DNA of 64,000 bases from an uncultured Pelagibacteraceae bacterium. Lineage in GTDB: Bacteria > Pseudomonadota > Alphaproteobacteria > Pelagibacterales > Pelagibacteraceae. The notes beneath the pieces are model-generated. The model was not told the DNA's origin, did not search any database, and saw nothing but the letters and a program-made list of their open reading frames with translations. Shown here piece by piece: positions 42,126-51,338 of this stretch; within the stretch, counting starts at the first letter, position 1, and each line of letters begins with the position of its first letter. Both the position numbers and the translations under genes were made by a program. The stretch lies in assembly GCA_902540595.1 (NCBI GenBank), contig CACBNI010000004.1, positions 1 to 64,000 of the forward strand, written 5' to 3'.

Positions 42126-43187
42126 TTAAAAACAAACTATATGATCAATATTTATAGGTCTTTTAATACCAAATTTTTCATCAACTTCATGTTGGTGAAC
42201 GTGATGAGAATGAACAAAAACAGGGATCAATAAATCACTATTAGTCTTTAAAGTGTAAATAAAGTTTGTTCCTCTAAATTTCCTATCAACAACCTCTAAC
42301 TTAAGATTGCTTTGATCATCATGTTCAAGATCTTCTGGTTGCAAAAGTAATTGAACGTCTGAGCCTTTAGGGTAGTGTTTAATAAAATTACCTTTAATTG
42401 TTCCTAAATCTTTATTTTCTAGTGAATTTTCACCTGTAACCTTTGCTGGAATTAATATTCCTCTATTCAAAAAATTAACTACTTCAACTGAATTTGGAAA
42501 ATGATAAACATTATACGGATCATCAAACTGCTTTATCTGACCATCTAAAATAATGGCACATTTATTTCCTAAATAAAAAGCTTCATAAGAGTCATGTGTA
42601 ACTATTATGGTTGTAATTTTTAATCTGTTTAGTATTTTTTTTAGTCTTACTTGAATTTCCTCTTTAAAACTTTGGTCAACATTTGATAATGGCTCATCTA
42701 ACAACAAAAGGTCAGGTTGAGTTAGTAAAGATCTTGCAAGTGAGGCTCTCTGTGCTTCCCCTGCGCTTATTTCATGCGGATATTTAGATAATATTTTTGA
42801 GATATCTAGGAATTCTATTATTTCTTTAAAGCTTATTTTCTTTCTTTTTTTTCCTTTATTTTTTTCTGCACCTAACAATATATTTTTTTCTACATTATAG
42901 TGAGGAAAGAGACTGTTATCCTGAAAGGCTAAAGATATATTTCTGTGCTCAGGTTCGATATTTTCTTTTTTAGAAGATAACAATTTACCATTTAATTTGA
43001 TTGATCCTTTATCAATTTTTTCTAATCCAGCTATTGTTCTGAGTATAGTTGTTTTTCCAATACCTGATGGACCAAGAATACATAAAGTTTCGCCCTCATT
43101 TTCAATGTTAAAAGAGGCATTCTTAACCTTGGTTTTTCCACCTATGATAAAATCAACGTTTTTAATTTCTAAAAAATTTTTAATCAT
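42126..43187 (-). CDS. fbpC: Ferric iron ABC transporter ATP-binding protein
   Basis: 353 aa. Walker A is GPSGIGKTT, the signature ISAGEAQRASLARSL (Ala in place of the usual second residue), Walker B LLLLDEPLSNVD, followed by a regulatory C-terminal domain. It starts 4 nt inside the permease gene (ATGA). It energises iron uptake with the permease and binding protein upstream. Confidence 0.9.
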   Translation of the reverse strand: MIKNFLEIKNVDFIIGGKTKVKNASFNIENEGETLCILGPSGIGKTTILRTIAGLEKIDKGSIKLNGKLLSSKKENIEPEHRNISLAFQDNSLFPHYNVEKNILLGAEKNKGKKRKKISFKEIIEFLDISKILSKYPHEISAGEAQRASLARSLLTQPDLLLLDEPLSNVDQSFKEEIQVRLKKILNRLKITTIIVTHDSYEAFYLGNKCAIILDGQIKQFDDPYNVYHFPNSVEVVNFLNRGILIPAKVTGENSLENKDLGTIKGNFIKHYPKGSDVQLLLQPEDLEHDDQSNLKLEVVDRKFRGTNFIYTLKTNSDLLIPVFVHSHHVHQHEVDEKFGIKRPINIDHIVCF

Positions 43188-44806
43188 TTTTCTCTCAGAA
43201 TATATTTAGATGTAAGCATAATAAATGCGGTTGCAATTAAAATTAAAAATAATGAAGGTGCAGCAGCAGCCTCAAGTAAATCCTCAGATGCAGAAATATA
43301 AGCAGTTGTTGCAAATGTTTCAAAGTTAAAAGGCCTTAAAATTAGCGTAATTGGAAGTTCTCTAATTATTTCAAGAGAAATTAATATTACAACAAACAAG
43401 AGTGAGTTTCTTAAATATGGAACATGAATATTCATAAATGTTTTTTGTTTTGAATAACCAAGAAGATAAGAACTTTCATCGACAGATATGTTTATTTTTT
43501 CATAACCAGATTTAATTCCATTAAATGCCAAGGAATAAAATCTTACAAAATAAACTAAAACTAAACCAATAATAGAACCAATAAATATTTTTTTAATAGA
43601 TAAGAAACCTAATGCTTGAACTATATTCTCATCGAACCATGCTATAAAAGTTATAAACGCTAGGGCTAAAATAACACCTGGTATTGCATATCCAGAAATA
43701 GATAGGGTAGATAAGATATTTAATACTTTATTTTTTGAAACTCTATTTCCATAATTTGAAATCAAAGAGAATAATATCAAAACTAAGCTTGATAAAAATA
43801 CTAAATAAATAGTATTTAAAGTAAGCGTTAAAATATTAAGATCAAAAAAGTTTTCAGGGAATTTTATTGTCCAATATAACATTTGACCTAAAGGAAATAA
43901 AAAACTCAAGAAGAATATAATTAAGCAAATAAAAAATGCATAAAAAGCTTTAGCTCCTGAAAGTTGTATTTTTTCTTTCTGTTTAAACCCACCCTTTGTA
44001 TTCGAGTGGTATCTTGCTTTTTTTCTAGATAAATTTTCTAAAATAAAAATTGCAAATATAAATATTAAAAGAAAGAAAGATATTCGATTTGAAAAAGCTA
44101 AATCATCAAAAGTAATCCATGAATTATAAATTCCAGTTGTTAAAGTATTGATCGAAAAAAAGTCTACAGCACCAAATTCAGCTAAAGTTTCCATTGCAAC
44201 AAGTGATAAGCCAGTAACAATTGCTGGCCTAGCTGCTGGTAAAATTAAATAATAAAAAGATTTTAATTTTGAAAATCCTAAACTTCTTCCTAAATCAATT
44301 AAGTTTTGAGATTGATAAAGGAATGATGCTCTTGCGAGAATATATACATAGGCAAATAAAGAAAAGGAAAGTGAAAGAACAGCTCCAAACAAGCCATCAA
44401 ATTTTGGTATATATTGGTTATAATTTCCTGGTCCAAATAAATTTTTTAAAATTGAGTACAATGTTCCATAATTCTCAAAAAAGGCTGTTAATGAATAAGC
44501 ATAAATGTAAGGAGGCACAGCAAAAGATAAAATCAAGGCCCATTTAAAAAAATTACTTAGTGGAAATTTATAAAATGAGACTAAATAAGCTGTGCTAGTA
44601 CCAAATATAAAAGTTAGAACTAAAACACAAATTAACAAAGTAAAAGAATTAAATATATATTCGAATAAAAAGGTATCTTTTAAAATTTGATAATAATTAG
44701 AAGTATCCTCAAAAAAGCTTGAGAAAACAGTAATAATTGGGATCGCAACAATAATTGAAATTAATAAAGAACTTAGAAACCAAAAATTAACTTTTCTTAA
44801 ATGCAT
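43184..44806 (-). CDS. fbpB: Ferric iron ABC transporter permease (two-module)
   Basis: 540 aa from ATG 44806, which has AAGGG just upstream; a TTG at 44830 inside fbpA is rejected. It has about twelve helices and two permease modules, each with an EAA-like loop (LGFSKLKSFYYLILPAARPA in the first; LLGYSKQKTFMNIHVPYLR in the second), typical of FbpB/SfuB. It is downstream of fbpA and coupled to fbpC. Confidence 0.9.
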   Translation of the reverse strand: MHLRKVNFWFLSSLLISIIVAIPIITVFSSFFEDTSNYYQILKDTFLFEYIFNSFTLLICVLVLTFIFGTSTAYLVSFYKFPLSNFFKWALILSFAVPPYIYAYSLTAFFENYGTLYSILKNLFGPGNYNQYIPKFDGLFGAVLSLSFSLFAYVYILARASFLYQSQNLIDLGRSLGFSKLKSFYYLILPAARPAIVTGLSLVAMETLAEFGAVDFFSINTLTTGIYNSWITFDDLAFSNRISFFLLIFIFAIFILENLSRKKARYHSNTKGGFKQKEKIQLSGAKAFYAFFICLIIFFLSFLFPLGQMLYWTIKFPENFFDLNILTLTLNTIYLVFLSSLVLILFSLISNYGNRVSKNKVLNILSTLSISGYAIPGVILALAFITFIAWFDENIVQALGFLSIKKIFIGSIIGLVLVYFVRFYSLAFNGIKSGYEKINISVDESSYLLGYSKQKTFMNIHVPYLRNSLLFVVILISLEIIRELPITLILRPFNFETFATTAYISASEDLLEAAAAPSLFLILIATAFIMLTSKYILREK

Positions 44807-44820
44807 ATTTACCCTTTTTA

Positions 44821-45849
44821 TTATTTCCAACCTGCCGCAGTCATTACTTCTAATGCTGCTGCTTGATTTTTTCCATAAGTAGAAACTTTTGTCGCTAGAT
44901 CTTGTTTAAAATCTAATCCCAAGTTATTTACTACTAATGGGCTTGGTGAAACACCTGATATCATTGGAAACTCAAAAGTATTATTTGTAAAATGCTCTTG
45001 AGACTCTGGTGATAATAAAAAGTCAACTAAAGCAATAGCATTTGCTTTATTTGGTGCACCTTTAACAAGGGCTGCACAACTAATATTCATGTGTGTTCCT
45101 CTACCATCTTGGTTTGGAAAGAATGCTTTAACTTTTTGAGCCGCTTCTTGTTGCTCTGGTCCTTTTTTACCAGATAACATTAGCGCTAAGTAATAAGTAT
45201 TAGCAACAGCAATATCAGCTTCACCAGCTGCCACAGCCATAATTTGAGCTCTGTCATTTCCTTTTGAGTCTCTAGCCATATTAGCTACAACTCCTTTTGC
45301 CCAATCTGCTGTTGCTTTTTTTCCATTGTTAGCAATTAATGAAGCCACAAGAGATTTATTATAAATATTACTTGATTTTCTAATTACTAATCTACCTTTC
45401 CATTTTGGATCAGCTAGACCTTCATAAGATATTCCAGATAATTCAGCACCAGTTACTCTTTCTGGTGAGTAGTAAATAATTCTTGCTCTTTTTGCTACTC
45501 CAACCCAGTGTGTTGTTCTAAAGTTTTTTGGAACGGATGACTTAATTGTTGATGAAATTAATCCACTTTGTGTCATGCCTTTTGCTTGAAAAGCACCGCA
45601 TCTTCCAGCATCAGCAGTAATATAAAGATCTGCAGCAGAGTCAGCACCTTCTTCGATCATTCTTTTTTCTAAAGCACCGGCTTTACCGTTTATTAAATTT
45701 ACTTTTATTCCAGTAGCTTTTGTGAACTTTCCATAAAGCTCAGCATCGGCTTTGTAATGTCTTGCATTAAAAATATTGACTTCGTTTGCAGCCAAAAAAG
45801 CTGGGGCAAAAAAAGTTAAAATTAAAGTTAAAATAGTTATTTTTCTCAC
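44821..45849 (-). CDS. fbpA: Ferric iron ABC transporter substrate-binding protein
   Basis: 342 aa from a GTG at 45849. The GTG is preceded by AAAAGGAAA and gives a clean signal peptide (RKITILTLILTFFAPAFLAA). A longer form from ATG 45900 would place its first codons in the Fur-like operator and is less likely. ARHYKADAELYGKFTKATGIK and the NTYYLALML tyrosine pair fit FbpA/FutA, which bind Fe(III) through tyrosines. Confidence 0.9.
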   Translation of the reverse strand: MRKITILTLILTFFAPAFLAANEVNIFNARHYKADAELYGKFTKATGIKVNLINGKAGALEKRMIEEGADSAADLYITADAGRCGAFQAKGMTQSGLISSTIKSSVPKNFRTTHWVGVAKRARIIYYSPERVTGAELSGISYEGLADPKWKGRLVIRKSSNIYNKSLVASLIANNGKKATADWAKGVVANMARDSKGNDRAQIMAVAAGEADIAVANTYYLALMLSGKKGPEQQEAAQKVKAFFPNQDGRGTHMNISCAALVKGAPNKANAIALVDFLLSPESQEHFTNNTFEFPMISGVSPSPLVVNNLGLDFKQDLATKVSTYGKNQAAALEVMTAAGWK

Positions 45850-45884
45850 TTGTTTCCTTTTCTTTACCCTTATTGATTTGCGAA

Positions 45885-45920
45885 TGAGAATTATTCTCAA
45901 TGCGAATGATTATCAATCGC
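45885..45920. promoter_or_regulatory. Tandem Fur-like boxes upstream of fbpABC
   Basis: TGAGAATTATTCTCA (45885-45899) is a 15-nt palindrome. Two bases on, GCGAATGATTATCAATCGC (45902-45920) is a 19-nt palindrome with a single mismatched pair. Both resemble the Fur consensus of GATAAT/ATTATC halves. They lie 36-71 nt upstream of the GTG start, where a repressor would block transcription of the iron operon when iron is plentiful. Confidence 0.8.
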
Positions 45921-45963
45921 ATATTTTGTCGCAGATTACAATGAATTTTCTAATATTTTAGAT

Positions 45964-46851
45964 TTATTTCCAGTCACCAATCTTACTGAATAAGAAGTTC
46001 CTAAAAGCTTGAACTCTAGCAGTATTTTTTAGGGACTGAGGGTAAACGAAATGTGCTTCTGTAATTGGTCCTTCTGATTTTGGTAGTACTTTTATTACTT
46101 TTGGAGAACCTGTTACTAAGTATTCTGGCAAAGCAGCCAAGCCTACACCCGACTCTACTGCAAGCAATAATCCCATTACACTATTCACCTTCATAATTGT
46201 TTTTCTTTTTTTTCCGTCATGCATTCCAAGTTTTAAAGCCCAATCAGGATTGTAAACTGGTGATGGTGCTCCCTTTCCAAAAGAAATGAATTTATGTTTG
46301 TTTAAATCACCAATTGTTTTTGGCATTCCATATTTTTCTAAGTATTTGTTTGATCCATAAATATAATATTTTATATCAACAAGTTTTTTTTGAATATAAT
46401 TAAGTTGTTTGGGTCGTCTCATAAATATTCCAATATCAGCTTGTCGTGTACTTAAATCTAATTCTTTATCATCAAAAACTAAATCTATTTCTATTTCAGG
46501 ATTTAAAGTCATAAATTCCTGAATTCTTGGAGTTAACCAGTGAGTTCCAAAACTTCTTACAGTTGTAATAGTTAATTTTCCAGTTGGTTTGTTTTTTTGA
46601 TCTCCCAATGATGTTTCAACTTCTTTAAGTTTGCTTATAACTTCATGAGCAGTTTTAAAAACATATTCACCGTTTTCAGTTAAAGTCAAACCTCTTGCGT
46701 GTCTCTCAAATAATTGGACTTTTAAATCTTGCTCTAATGATTGTATTTGTCGACTTATTGCTGACTGACTTAAATTTAGGTTAACTGTGGCATTTGTAAA
46801 ACTACCAGCTTCAGCTACTGCATGAAAAATTTTTAATTTATCCCAATCCAT
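45964..46851 (-). CDS. LysR-family transcription regulator
   Basis: 295 aa. The N-terminal HTH is LKIFHAVAEAGSFTNATVNL then QSAISRQIQSLEQDL, followed by an effector domain. Its ATG overlaps the acuI stop by one nucleotide, placing it last in the folE-acuI-lysR run. It could respond to an acrylate or DMSP signal, an inference from position only. Confidence 0.9.
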   Translation of the reverse strand: MDWDKLKIFHAVAEAGSFTNATVNLNLSQSAISRQIQSLEQDLKVQLFERHARGLTLTENGEYVFKTAHEVISKLKEVETSLGDQKNKPTGKLTITTVRSFGTHWLTPRIQEFMTLNPEIEIDLVFDDKELDLSTRQADIGIFMRRPKQLNYIQKKLVDIKYYIYGSNKYLEKYGMPKTIGDLNKHKFISFGKGAPSPVYNPDWALKLGMHDGKKRKTIMKVNSVMGLLLAVESGVGLAALPEYLVTGSPKVIKVLPKSEGPITEAHFVYPQSLKNTARVQAFRNFLFSKIGDWK

Positions 46852-47852
46852 TATTTATTTAAGTCCACCAATACTCTTCCAGAAATCTCACCTTTTAAAA
46901 TTTTTGGATAAGTTTCTAATAATTCCTCTAGACCAACGGTTAAGATTGATTTTTCTAACAATTCAAAATCAATTAATTTTGAAGCTTCGCCCCAAATAAA
47001 TTCTCTTCTCTTGATGCTGCAGTTAGCTGAGTCCATACCCCAAAGCTTAATTCCTCTTAACATAAATGGAACTACACTTGTGTTTAACTCATTGTTATTT
47101 GCATTGCCGCAAACTGCTACAATCCCATTGGGTTTAGTTTGAACAATTGCGTTTGCTAAAATTTTTCCACCAACGGTATCTACTACTCCGTCCCATAATC
47201 CTTTATCTAAAAGTCTTGGATCTTTGTCAAATTCAGCTCTATTTACAATGTTTTTAGCTCCGAGTGACTTGAGGTAATCTGTCTTAGAGTCTTTTCCTGT
47301 AACTGCAGTTACGTTGTATCCTAGTTTAGTTAAAGTCATGATTGCTACACTCCCTACTCCTCCAGTTGAACCGGTTACCAATACATCGTTAACTTTTTCA
47401 CCTAATAAAATACTTTCCCTTGCTTGAATTGCAAAAGCACTCATTAATGAAGTAAATCCTGCTGTTCCTAGGATCATTGCTTGTTTGGTTGTCAAACTAT
47501 CAGGTTTTTTTACTAAGAAATCTGCATTTACTTTTGCAACTTGTGAATAACCACCGTAAAAAATTTCACCTACTCTAAAACCTGTTAAAATTACTTCATC
47601 ACCTTCTTTAAATTTTGAATTTTCACTTTCTAAAACTTTACCTGCAAAATCAATACCTGGAATATGAGGAAATTCTTTTACTAATCTACCACCATTTTTT
47701 AAAATCATTCCGTCTTTAAAATTTAAATCAGAATAATCTACTTGAATAGTCACATCGCCGTGTTTTAAAAAACTTTTATCAATTATTTTAACTTCTCTCG
47801 TAAAATTTTCGCCCTCTTGATTTACGATTAATGCTTTAAATTGATCTGGCAC
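46851..47852 (-). CDS. acuI: Acryloyl-CoA reductase-like MDR oxidoreductase
   Basis: 333 aa of the YhdH/AcuI quinone-oxidoreductase-like branch. It has VDYSDLNFKDGMILKNGG, FPHIPGIDFAGKV, VTGSTGGVGSVAI (NADPH loop), and a late AVCGNANNNELNTSV. In DMSP-using marine bacteria AcuI reduces toxic acryloyl-CoA to propionyl-CoA. It lies between folE and lysR. Confidence 0.88.
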   Translation of the reverse strand: MPDQFKALIVNQEGENFTREVKIIDKSFLKHGDVTIQVDYSDLNFKDGMILKNGGRLVKEFPHIPGIDFAGKVLESENSKFKEGDEVILTGFRVGEIFYGGYSQVAKVNADFLVKKPDSLTTKQAMILGTAGFTSLMSAFAIQARESILLGEKVNDVLVTGSTGGVGSVAIMTLTKLGYNVTAVTGKDSKTDYLKSLGAKNIVNRAEFDKDPRLLDKGLWDGVVDTVGGKILANAIVQTKPNGIVAVCGNANNNELNTSVVPFMLRGIKLWGMDSANCSIKRREFIWGEASKLIDFELLEKSILTVGLEELLETYPKILKGEISGRVLVDLNK

Positions 47853-47853
47853 T

Positions 47854-48471
47854 TTAATCTTTTGGTATGCTAATAAATCTTAAATATCTATTTTGATAAC
47901 TAAGGTCCTCTTTAAACTGACCTAAATAATAATTGGTTACAGTGGTTGCTTGTTCTTTTTTAATACCTCTCATAGTCATACATTGATGAGTAGAATCTAT
48001 TGTTACCGCTACACCTTTGGCATCTAAAGACTCCATTAAAGTTTTAGCAACTTGCATTGTTAATCTTTCCTGTGTCTGTAATCTTTTTGAAAATACTTCT
48101 ACAACTCTTGCAAGTTTACTTAATCCTACAACTCTTTCTTTTGGAATATATGCAACATGAGCTTTTCCAATAATTGGAGCCATGTGATGCTCGCAGTGAC
48201 TTTGTACTGAAATATTTTTTTGTATAACCATATCGTCATAACCATCGACATCACCAAAAGTTTTATCTAAAATTTTATTCGGATCAACTTTATATCCACC
48301 AAAATATTCTTTGTATGCCTTCATTACCCTTCTTGGAGTTTCAAGTAATCCTTCTCTATTAGGATCTTCACCCAACCATTTCAAAATTGTTTTAAATGCC
48401 TGCTCAGCCTCTTTGTCGGAAACATCAGTTGTTTCAATAATTTTATTGTCTGTATTTTTAACTAATTTCAT
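47854..48471 (-). CDS. folE: GTP cyclohydrolase I
   Basis: 205 aa. Zinc and catalytic motifs are SVQSHCEHHMAPIIGKAHVAY and HQCMTMRGIK. It opens tetrahydrofolate synthesis from GTP. Folate is needed here by the two GcvT-fused dehydrogenases. It is divergent from hisI and one base apart from acuI. Confidence 0.96.
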   Translation of the reverse strand: MKLVKNTDNKIIETTDVSDKEAEQAFKTILKWLGEDPNREGLLETPRRVMKAYKEYFGGYKVDPNKILDKTFGDVDGYDDMVIQKNISVQSHCEHHMAPIIGKAHVAYIPKERVVGLSKLARVVEVFSKRLQTQERLTMQVAKTLMESLDAKGVAVTIDSTHQCMTMRGIKKEQATTVTNYYLGQFKEDLSYQNRYLRFISIPKD

Positions 48472-48547
48472 AGCGGCCTTTTATACAGTAAATACTTAAT
48501 TTTAAAATATTTAATATAATGAGATTTATGCTAAATAGTCACTGCAT

Positions 48548-49015
48548 ATGTTCAAAAAAAGAGAAAATGTAATAGAAATTGAAGAGGGTAATCTTTTATC
48601 ACCTAAATTTGATAATGATGGATTAATTCCAGTAATTACTATGTGCTCGCAGACAAAGGATGTTCTGATGCATGGATATATGAATGTTGAGGCATTAAAA
48701 AAAACAATAGAGACTAAAGAGGCTTATTATTTTAGCAGATCAAGAAAAGCTATTTGGCATAAAGGTAAGACTAGTGGTTTCACACAAAAAGTTACAGAAA
48801 TTAGAATTGATGATGATCAAGACTCTATTTGGTTAACCGTTGATATTGGTGATGGAGCAAGTTGCCATGTTGGCTATCGATCATGTTTTTATCGATCTAT
48901 TCCAATGGGCCCGATTGAAAATGGTCGAAAAGTTGAAATGAAATTTTTAGAAGATGAAAAAAAATTTGATCCCGAAGAAGTTTATAAAGGTCAACCCAAT
49001 CCAACTAAAATTTAA
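48548..49015 (+). CDS. hisI: Phosphoribosyl-AMP cyclohydrolase
   Basis: 155 aa. MHGYMNVEALKKTIETKEAY, SRSRKAIWHKGKTSGFTQ, and DGASCHVGYRSCFYR (zinc Cys and His) are intact. It performs a step of histidine biosynthesis. Three paralogous genes follow, the first 2 nt after its stop, so hisI heads an unusual operon. Confidence 0.95.
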   Translation: MFKKRENVIEIEEGNLLSPKFDNDGLIPVITMCSQTKDVLMHGYMNVEALKKTIETKEAYYFSRSRKAIWHKGKTSGFTQKVTEIRIDDDQDSIWLTVDIGDGASCHVGYRSCFYRSIPMGPIENGRKVEMKFLEDEKKFDPEEVYKGQPNPTKI

Positions 49016-49017
49016 AT

Positions 49018-49644
49018 ATGAAGGTAATTAGACCTTTTGGGCCTACTATTGCGAAGGTTAGTATACCTGAGGAACTTATTTCTCAACTCAATAATTATCT
49101 TGATGAAATTATTTTAAATAAAGAAAAAATAAAATCTCTAGATTACGGTGAAAAATTAGCAGGAAATGTGAGTCAAGAATTTAAATTAGAAAAAGAGTTT
49201 ATATTAAAATCCGGATTTGAAAATTTTATTAATAAAAATGCAAAAGAGTGGATAAAGCAAACAGTTAATAAAGAAATTAATAAATGCGATATAATGAATA
49301 GTTGGATTGTTAGGCAATTTCAAAATGAGTATAATCCACTCCATTCTCACTCTGGTCATATATCTGGAGTTGGATATTTAAAAATTCCTGAAAATAATGG
49401 AGAAACAATTCAAAAGAATAAAAAAGAAAATTTTAATGGCAACCTACAAATGGTTCATGGTACAAAAATGTTTTTGTCTCCCGTAATGTTAAATATTGAA
49501 CCAAAAGTAGGAGATTTTTATTTTTTTCCAAATTACTTAATGCATTGTGTTTATCCTTTTAAAAATGAAAAATCTGAAAGAAGATCAGTATCATTTAATG
49601 CATTAATTGATAATGAAATATATGGTAGTATTGGAAAATCATAA
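49018..49644 (+). CDS. 2OG-Fe(II) oxygenase-like protein, paralogue 1 of 3
   Basis: 208 aa. WIVRQFQNEYNPLHSHSGHISGVGYLK, then GDFYFFPNYLMHCVYPF and RRSVSFNALID resemble the 2OG-FeII_Oxy_5 group found in marine bacteria and phages. The classical HxD iron pair reads HSH here, and an acidic ligand is not obvious. The distal His and the Arg that would hold 2-oxoglutarate are present. It is the most divergent of the tandem three. Confidence 0.65.
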   Translation: MKVIRPFGPTIAKVSIPEELISQLNNYLDEIILNKEKIKSLDYGEKLAGNVSQEFKLEKEFILKSGFENFINKNAKEWIKQTVNKEINKCDIMNSWIVRQFQNEYNPLHSHSGHISGVGYLKIPENNGETIQKNKKENFNGNLQMVHGTKMFLSPVMLNIEPKVGDFYFFPNYLMHCVYPFKNEKSERRSVSFNALIDNEIYGSIGKS

Positions 49645-49672
49645 ATTATCGAGATTACTTTGAATTATAAAT

Positions 49673-50317
49673 ATGACCTACAAAATTTATAAACCTTTTG
49701 GTCCACAAATTCTTGAGACAGAAATTCCATCTGAAATAATTCTCAAAATAAATGAGTATATTGATAATTTAGTATTAGATGAGGAAAAATCAAAAAAACA
49801 AAATTTAGGTAAACAATTAGCTGGAGATGTAACCCAAGAATTTAAATTAGAACCAGATTTTGCAAAAAGTATCGGATGGATTGATTTTTTAGCTAAATGT
49901 ACATTTGATTATATTTTTAAAGCAACTAATAAAAAAATAACAAAATTTAATGTAATTGACACCTGGGTAGTAAGACAATTTAAGAATGAATTTAACCCCG
50001 CACATTGGCATGGAGGTCATATTTCAGGGGCAGGGTTTTTAAAAGTTCCTAAAACATTAGGGAACTTTGTGCAAGATAAAGGAGACAAAAACTTTACTGG
50101 AGGGACATTGAATTTACTTCATGGAACAAGGCAATTTTTGTCAAATTCAATATTTCAAATCAAACCTAAGGTTGGTCACTTTTACTTATTTCCAAATTAT
50201 ATGATGCATACTGTTTATCCATTTAAAGGAACTGAAGAAGAAAGAAGATCAATCTCCTTTAATGCATTTATTGATGAAACCGTGCATAATGTTTATGCTG
50301 AATATGTTAAAAAATAA
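49673..50317 (+). CDS. 2OG-Fe(II) oxygenase-like protein, paralogue 2 of 3
   Basis: 214 aa. WVVRQFKNEFNPAHWHGGHISGAGFLKVP, LLHGTRQFLSNS, FYLFPNYMMHTVYPF and RRSISFNAFID line up with its two neighbours over the whole length. Its closest relative is paralogue 3 (HWHGGH, GAGFLKVPK). The gaps of 28 and 8 bp to the neighbours suggest cotranscription. Confidence 0.65.
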   Translation: MTYKIYKPFGPQILETEIPSEIILKINEYIDNLVLDEEKSKKQNLGKQLAGDVTQEFKLEPDFAKSIGWIDFLAKCTFDYIFKATNKKITKFNVIDTWVVRQFKNEFNPAHWHGGHISGAGFLKVPKTLGNFVQDKGDKNFTGGTLNLLHGTRQFLSNSIFQIKPKVGHFYLFPNYMMHTVYPFKGTEEERRSISFNAFIDETVHNVYAEYVKK

Positions 50318-50325
50318 TAAAATAG

Positions 50326-50964
50326 ATGGATATTAAATTTGAGCAGATTAGAGCATTTGGACCTTCAATTTTAAAAGTAAAGATGCCTGATAAATTAGTT
50401 GATACATTAAATCAATATGTTGATCAGGTTATAATAGATGAAAAAAAATCAAAGGAACTAAATCATGGAAAAAGATTAGTCGCTGATGTTAAACAGGAGT
50501 TTGTAATTGAAGCTGATTTTACAAAAAAAAGTGGTTGGGGTAATTTTTTAGCTACATGTGTAAAAGCATGGATTGAGAAAGATATGGAAAAAGAAATAAC
50601 AAAATTTGAAATAATTCAAACATGGATAGTTAGACAATTCCAAAATGAATTTAATCCTATACATTGGCATGGTGGCCATGTATCAGGTGCAGGATTTCTA
50701 AAAGTACCAAAAAATTGGGGTAACTTTGATCAAGATAAAGGTAAGAATACTTTTCAGGGGGGAAATTTAAATTTTATAGATGGCTCACATAGGTTTATGT
50801 CTAATTCTGTTTTAAAAGTAAAACCAGAAGTAGGAGATTTTTATTTTTTTCCACACTACCTGATGCATACAGTTTATCCCTTTAAAAATACAAAAGAAGA
50901 GCGTAGATCAATTTCTTTTAATGCATATATTGATCAAGAAATATTTAATGTATATGGAAGATAA
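50326..50964 (+). CDS. 2OG-Fe(II) oxygenase-like protein, paralogue 3 of 3
   Basis: 212 aa. WIVRQFQNEFNPIHWHGGHVSGAGFLK, NFIDGSHRFMSNS, FYFFPHYLMHTVYPF and RRSISFNAYID are shared with paralogues 1 and 2. Its 3' end overlaps the start of the DUF2237 gene by 11 nt. Function unknown; the fold suggests hydroxylation of a small or peptide substrate. Confidence 0.65.
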   Translation: MDIKFEQIRAFGPSILKVKMPDKLVDTLNQYVDQVIIDEKKSKELNHGKRLVADVKQEFVIEADFTKKSGWGNFLATCVKAWIEKDMEKEITKFEIIQTWIVRQFQNEFNPIHWHGGHVSGAGFLKVPKNWGNFDQDKGKNTFQGGNLNFIDGSHRFMSNSVLKVKPEVGDFYFFPHYLMHTVYPFKNTKEERRSISFNAYIDQEIFNVYGR

Positions 50965-51337
50965 CAAATATAATAAATTAAATGTTCTTGGTGAAAAGCT
51001 TGAGGAATGCTCAAATGATCCTTTAACTGGATGGTTTAGAGATGGTTGCTGTAATACAGATGAAAATGATCATGGCGTGCATACTGTTTGTGCAAAAGTT
51101 ACGACGGAGTGTTTGGAATGGTTAAAAGAAGCAGGCAATGATTTAATCACACCTCATCCTGAATTTGGTTTTCCTGGTTTAAAAGACGGTGATGGTTGGT
51201 GCTTATGTGCTAGCTGGTATGCAAAAGCTGTTGAGGCTGAAAAGGCTTGTCCTATTTTCTTGAAAAGAACTCATCAAAATACCTTGAAATATGTTCCAAT
51301 TGAAACTTTAAAAAAATTTGCAATAGATTTATCTTAA
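50954..51337 (+). CDS. DUF2237-family protein
   Basis: 127 aa from the ATG at 50954 inside the end of the previous gene (a start at 50948 is also possible). NVLGEKLEECSNDPLTGWFRDG, CCNTDENDHGVHTVCAKV, GNDLITPHPEFGFPGLKDGD, WCLCASWYAKAVEAEKACP are the family pattern, with conserved cysteines that may bind a metal. Unknown function. Confidence 0.88.
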   Translation: MEDNKYNKLNVLGEKLEECSNDPLTGWFRDGCCNTDENDHGVHTVCAKVTTECLEWLKEAGNDLITPHPEFGFPGLKDGDGWCLCASWYAKAVEAEKACPIFLKRTHQNTLKYVPIETLKKFAIDLS

Positions 51338-51338
51338 T

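Noticed and set aside
44269..44547. Plus-strand open frame inside the iron permease gene
   Set aside because: Antisense to a clear multi-helix permease; no family match or ribosome-binding site.
45850..45900. Longer N-terminus of FbpA from ATG 45900
   Set aside because: It would put codons inside the Fur-like palindrome and spoil the signal peptide; GTG 45849 has a ribosome-binding site.
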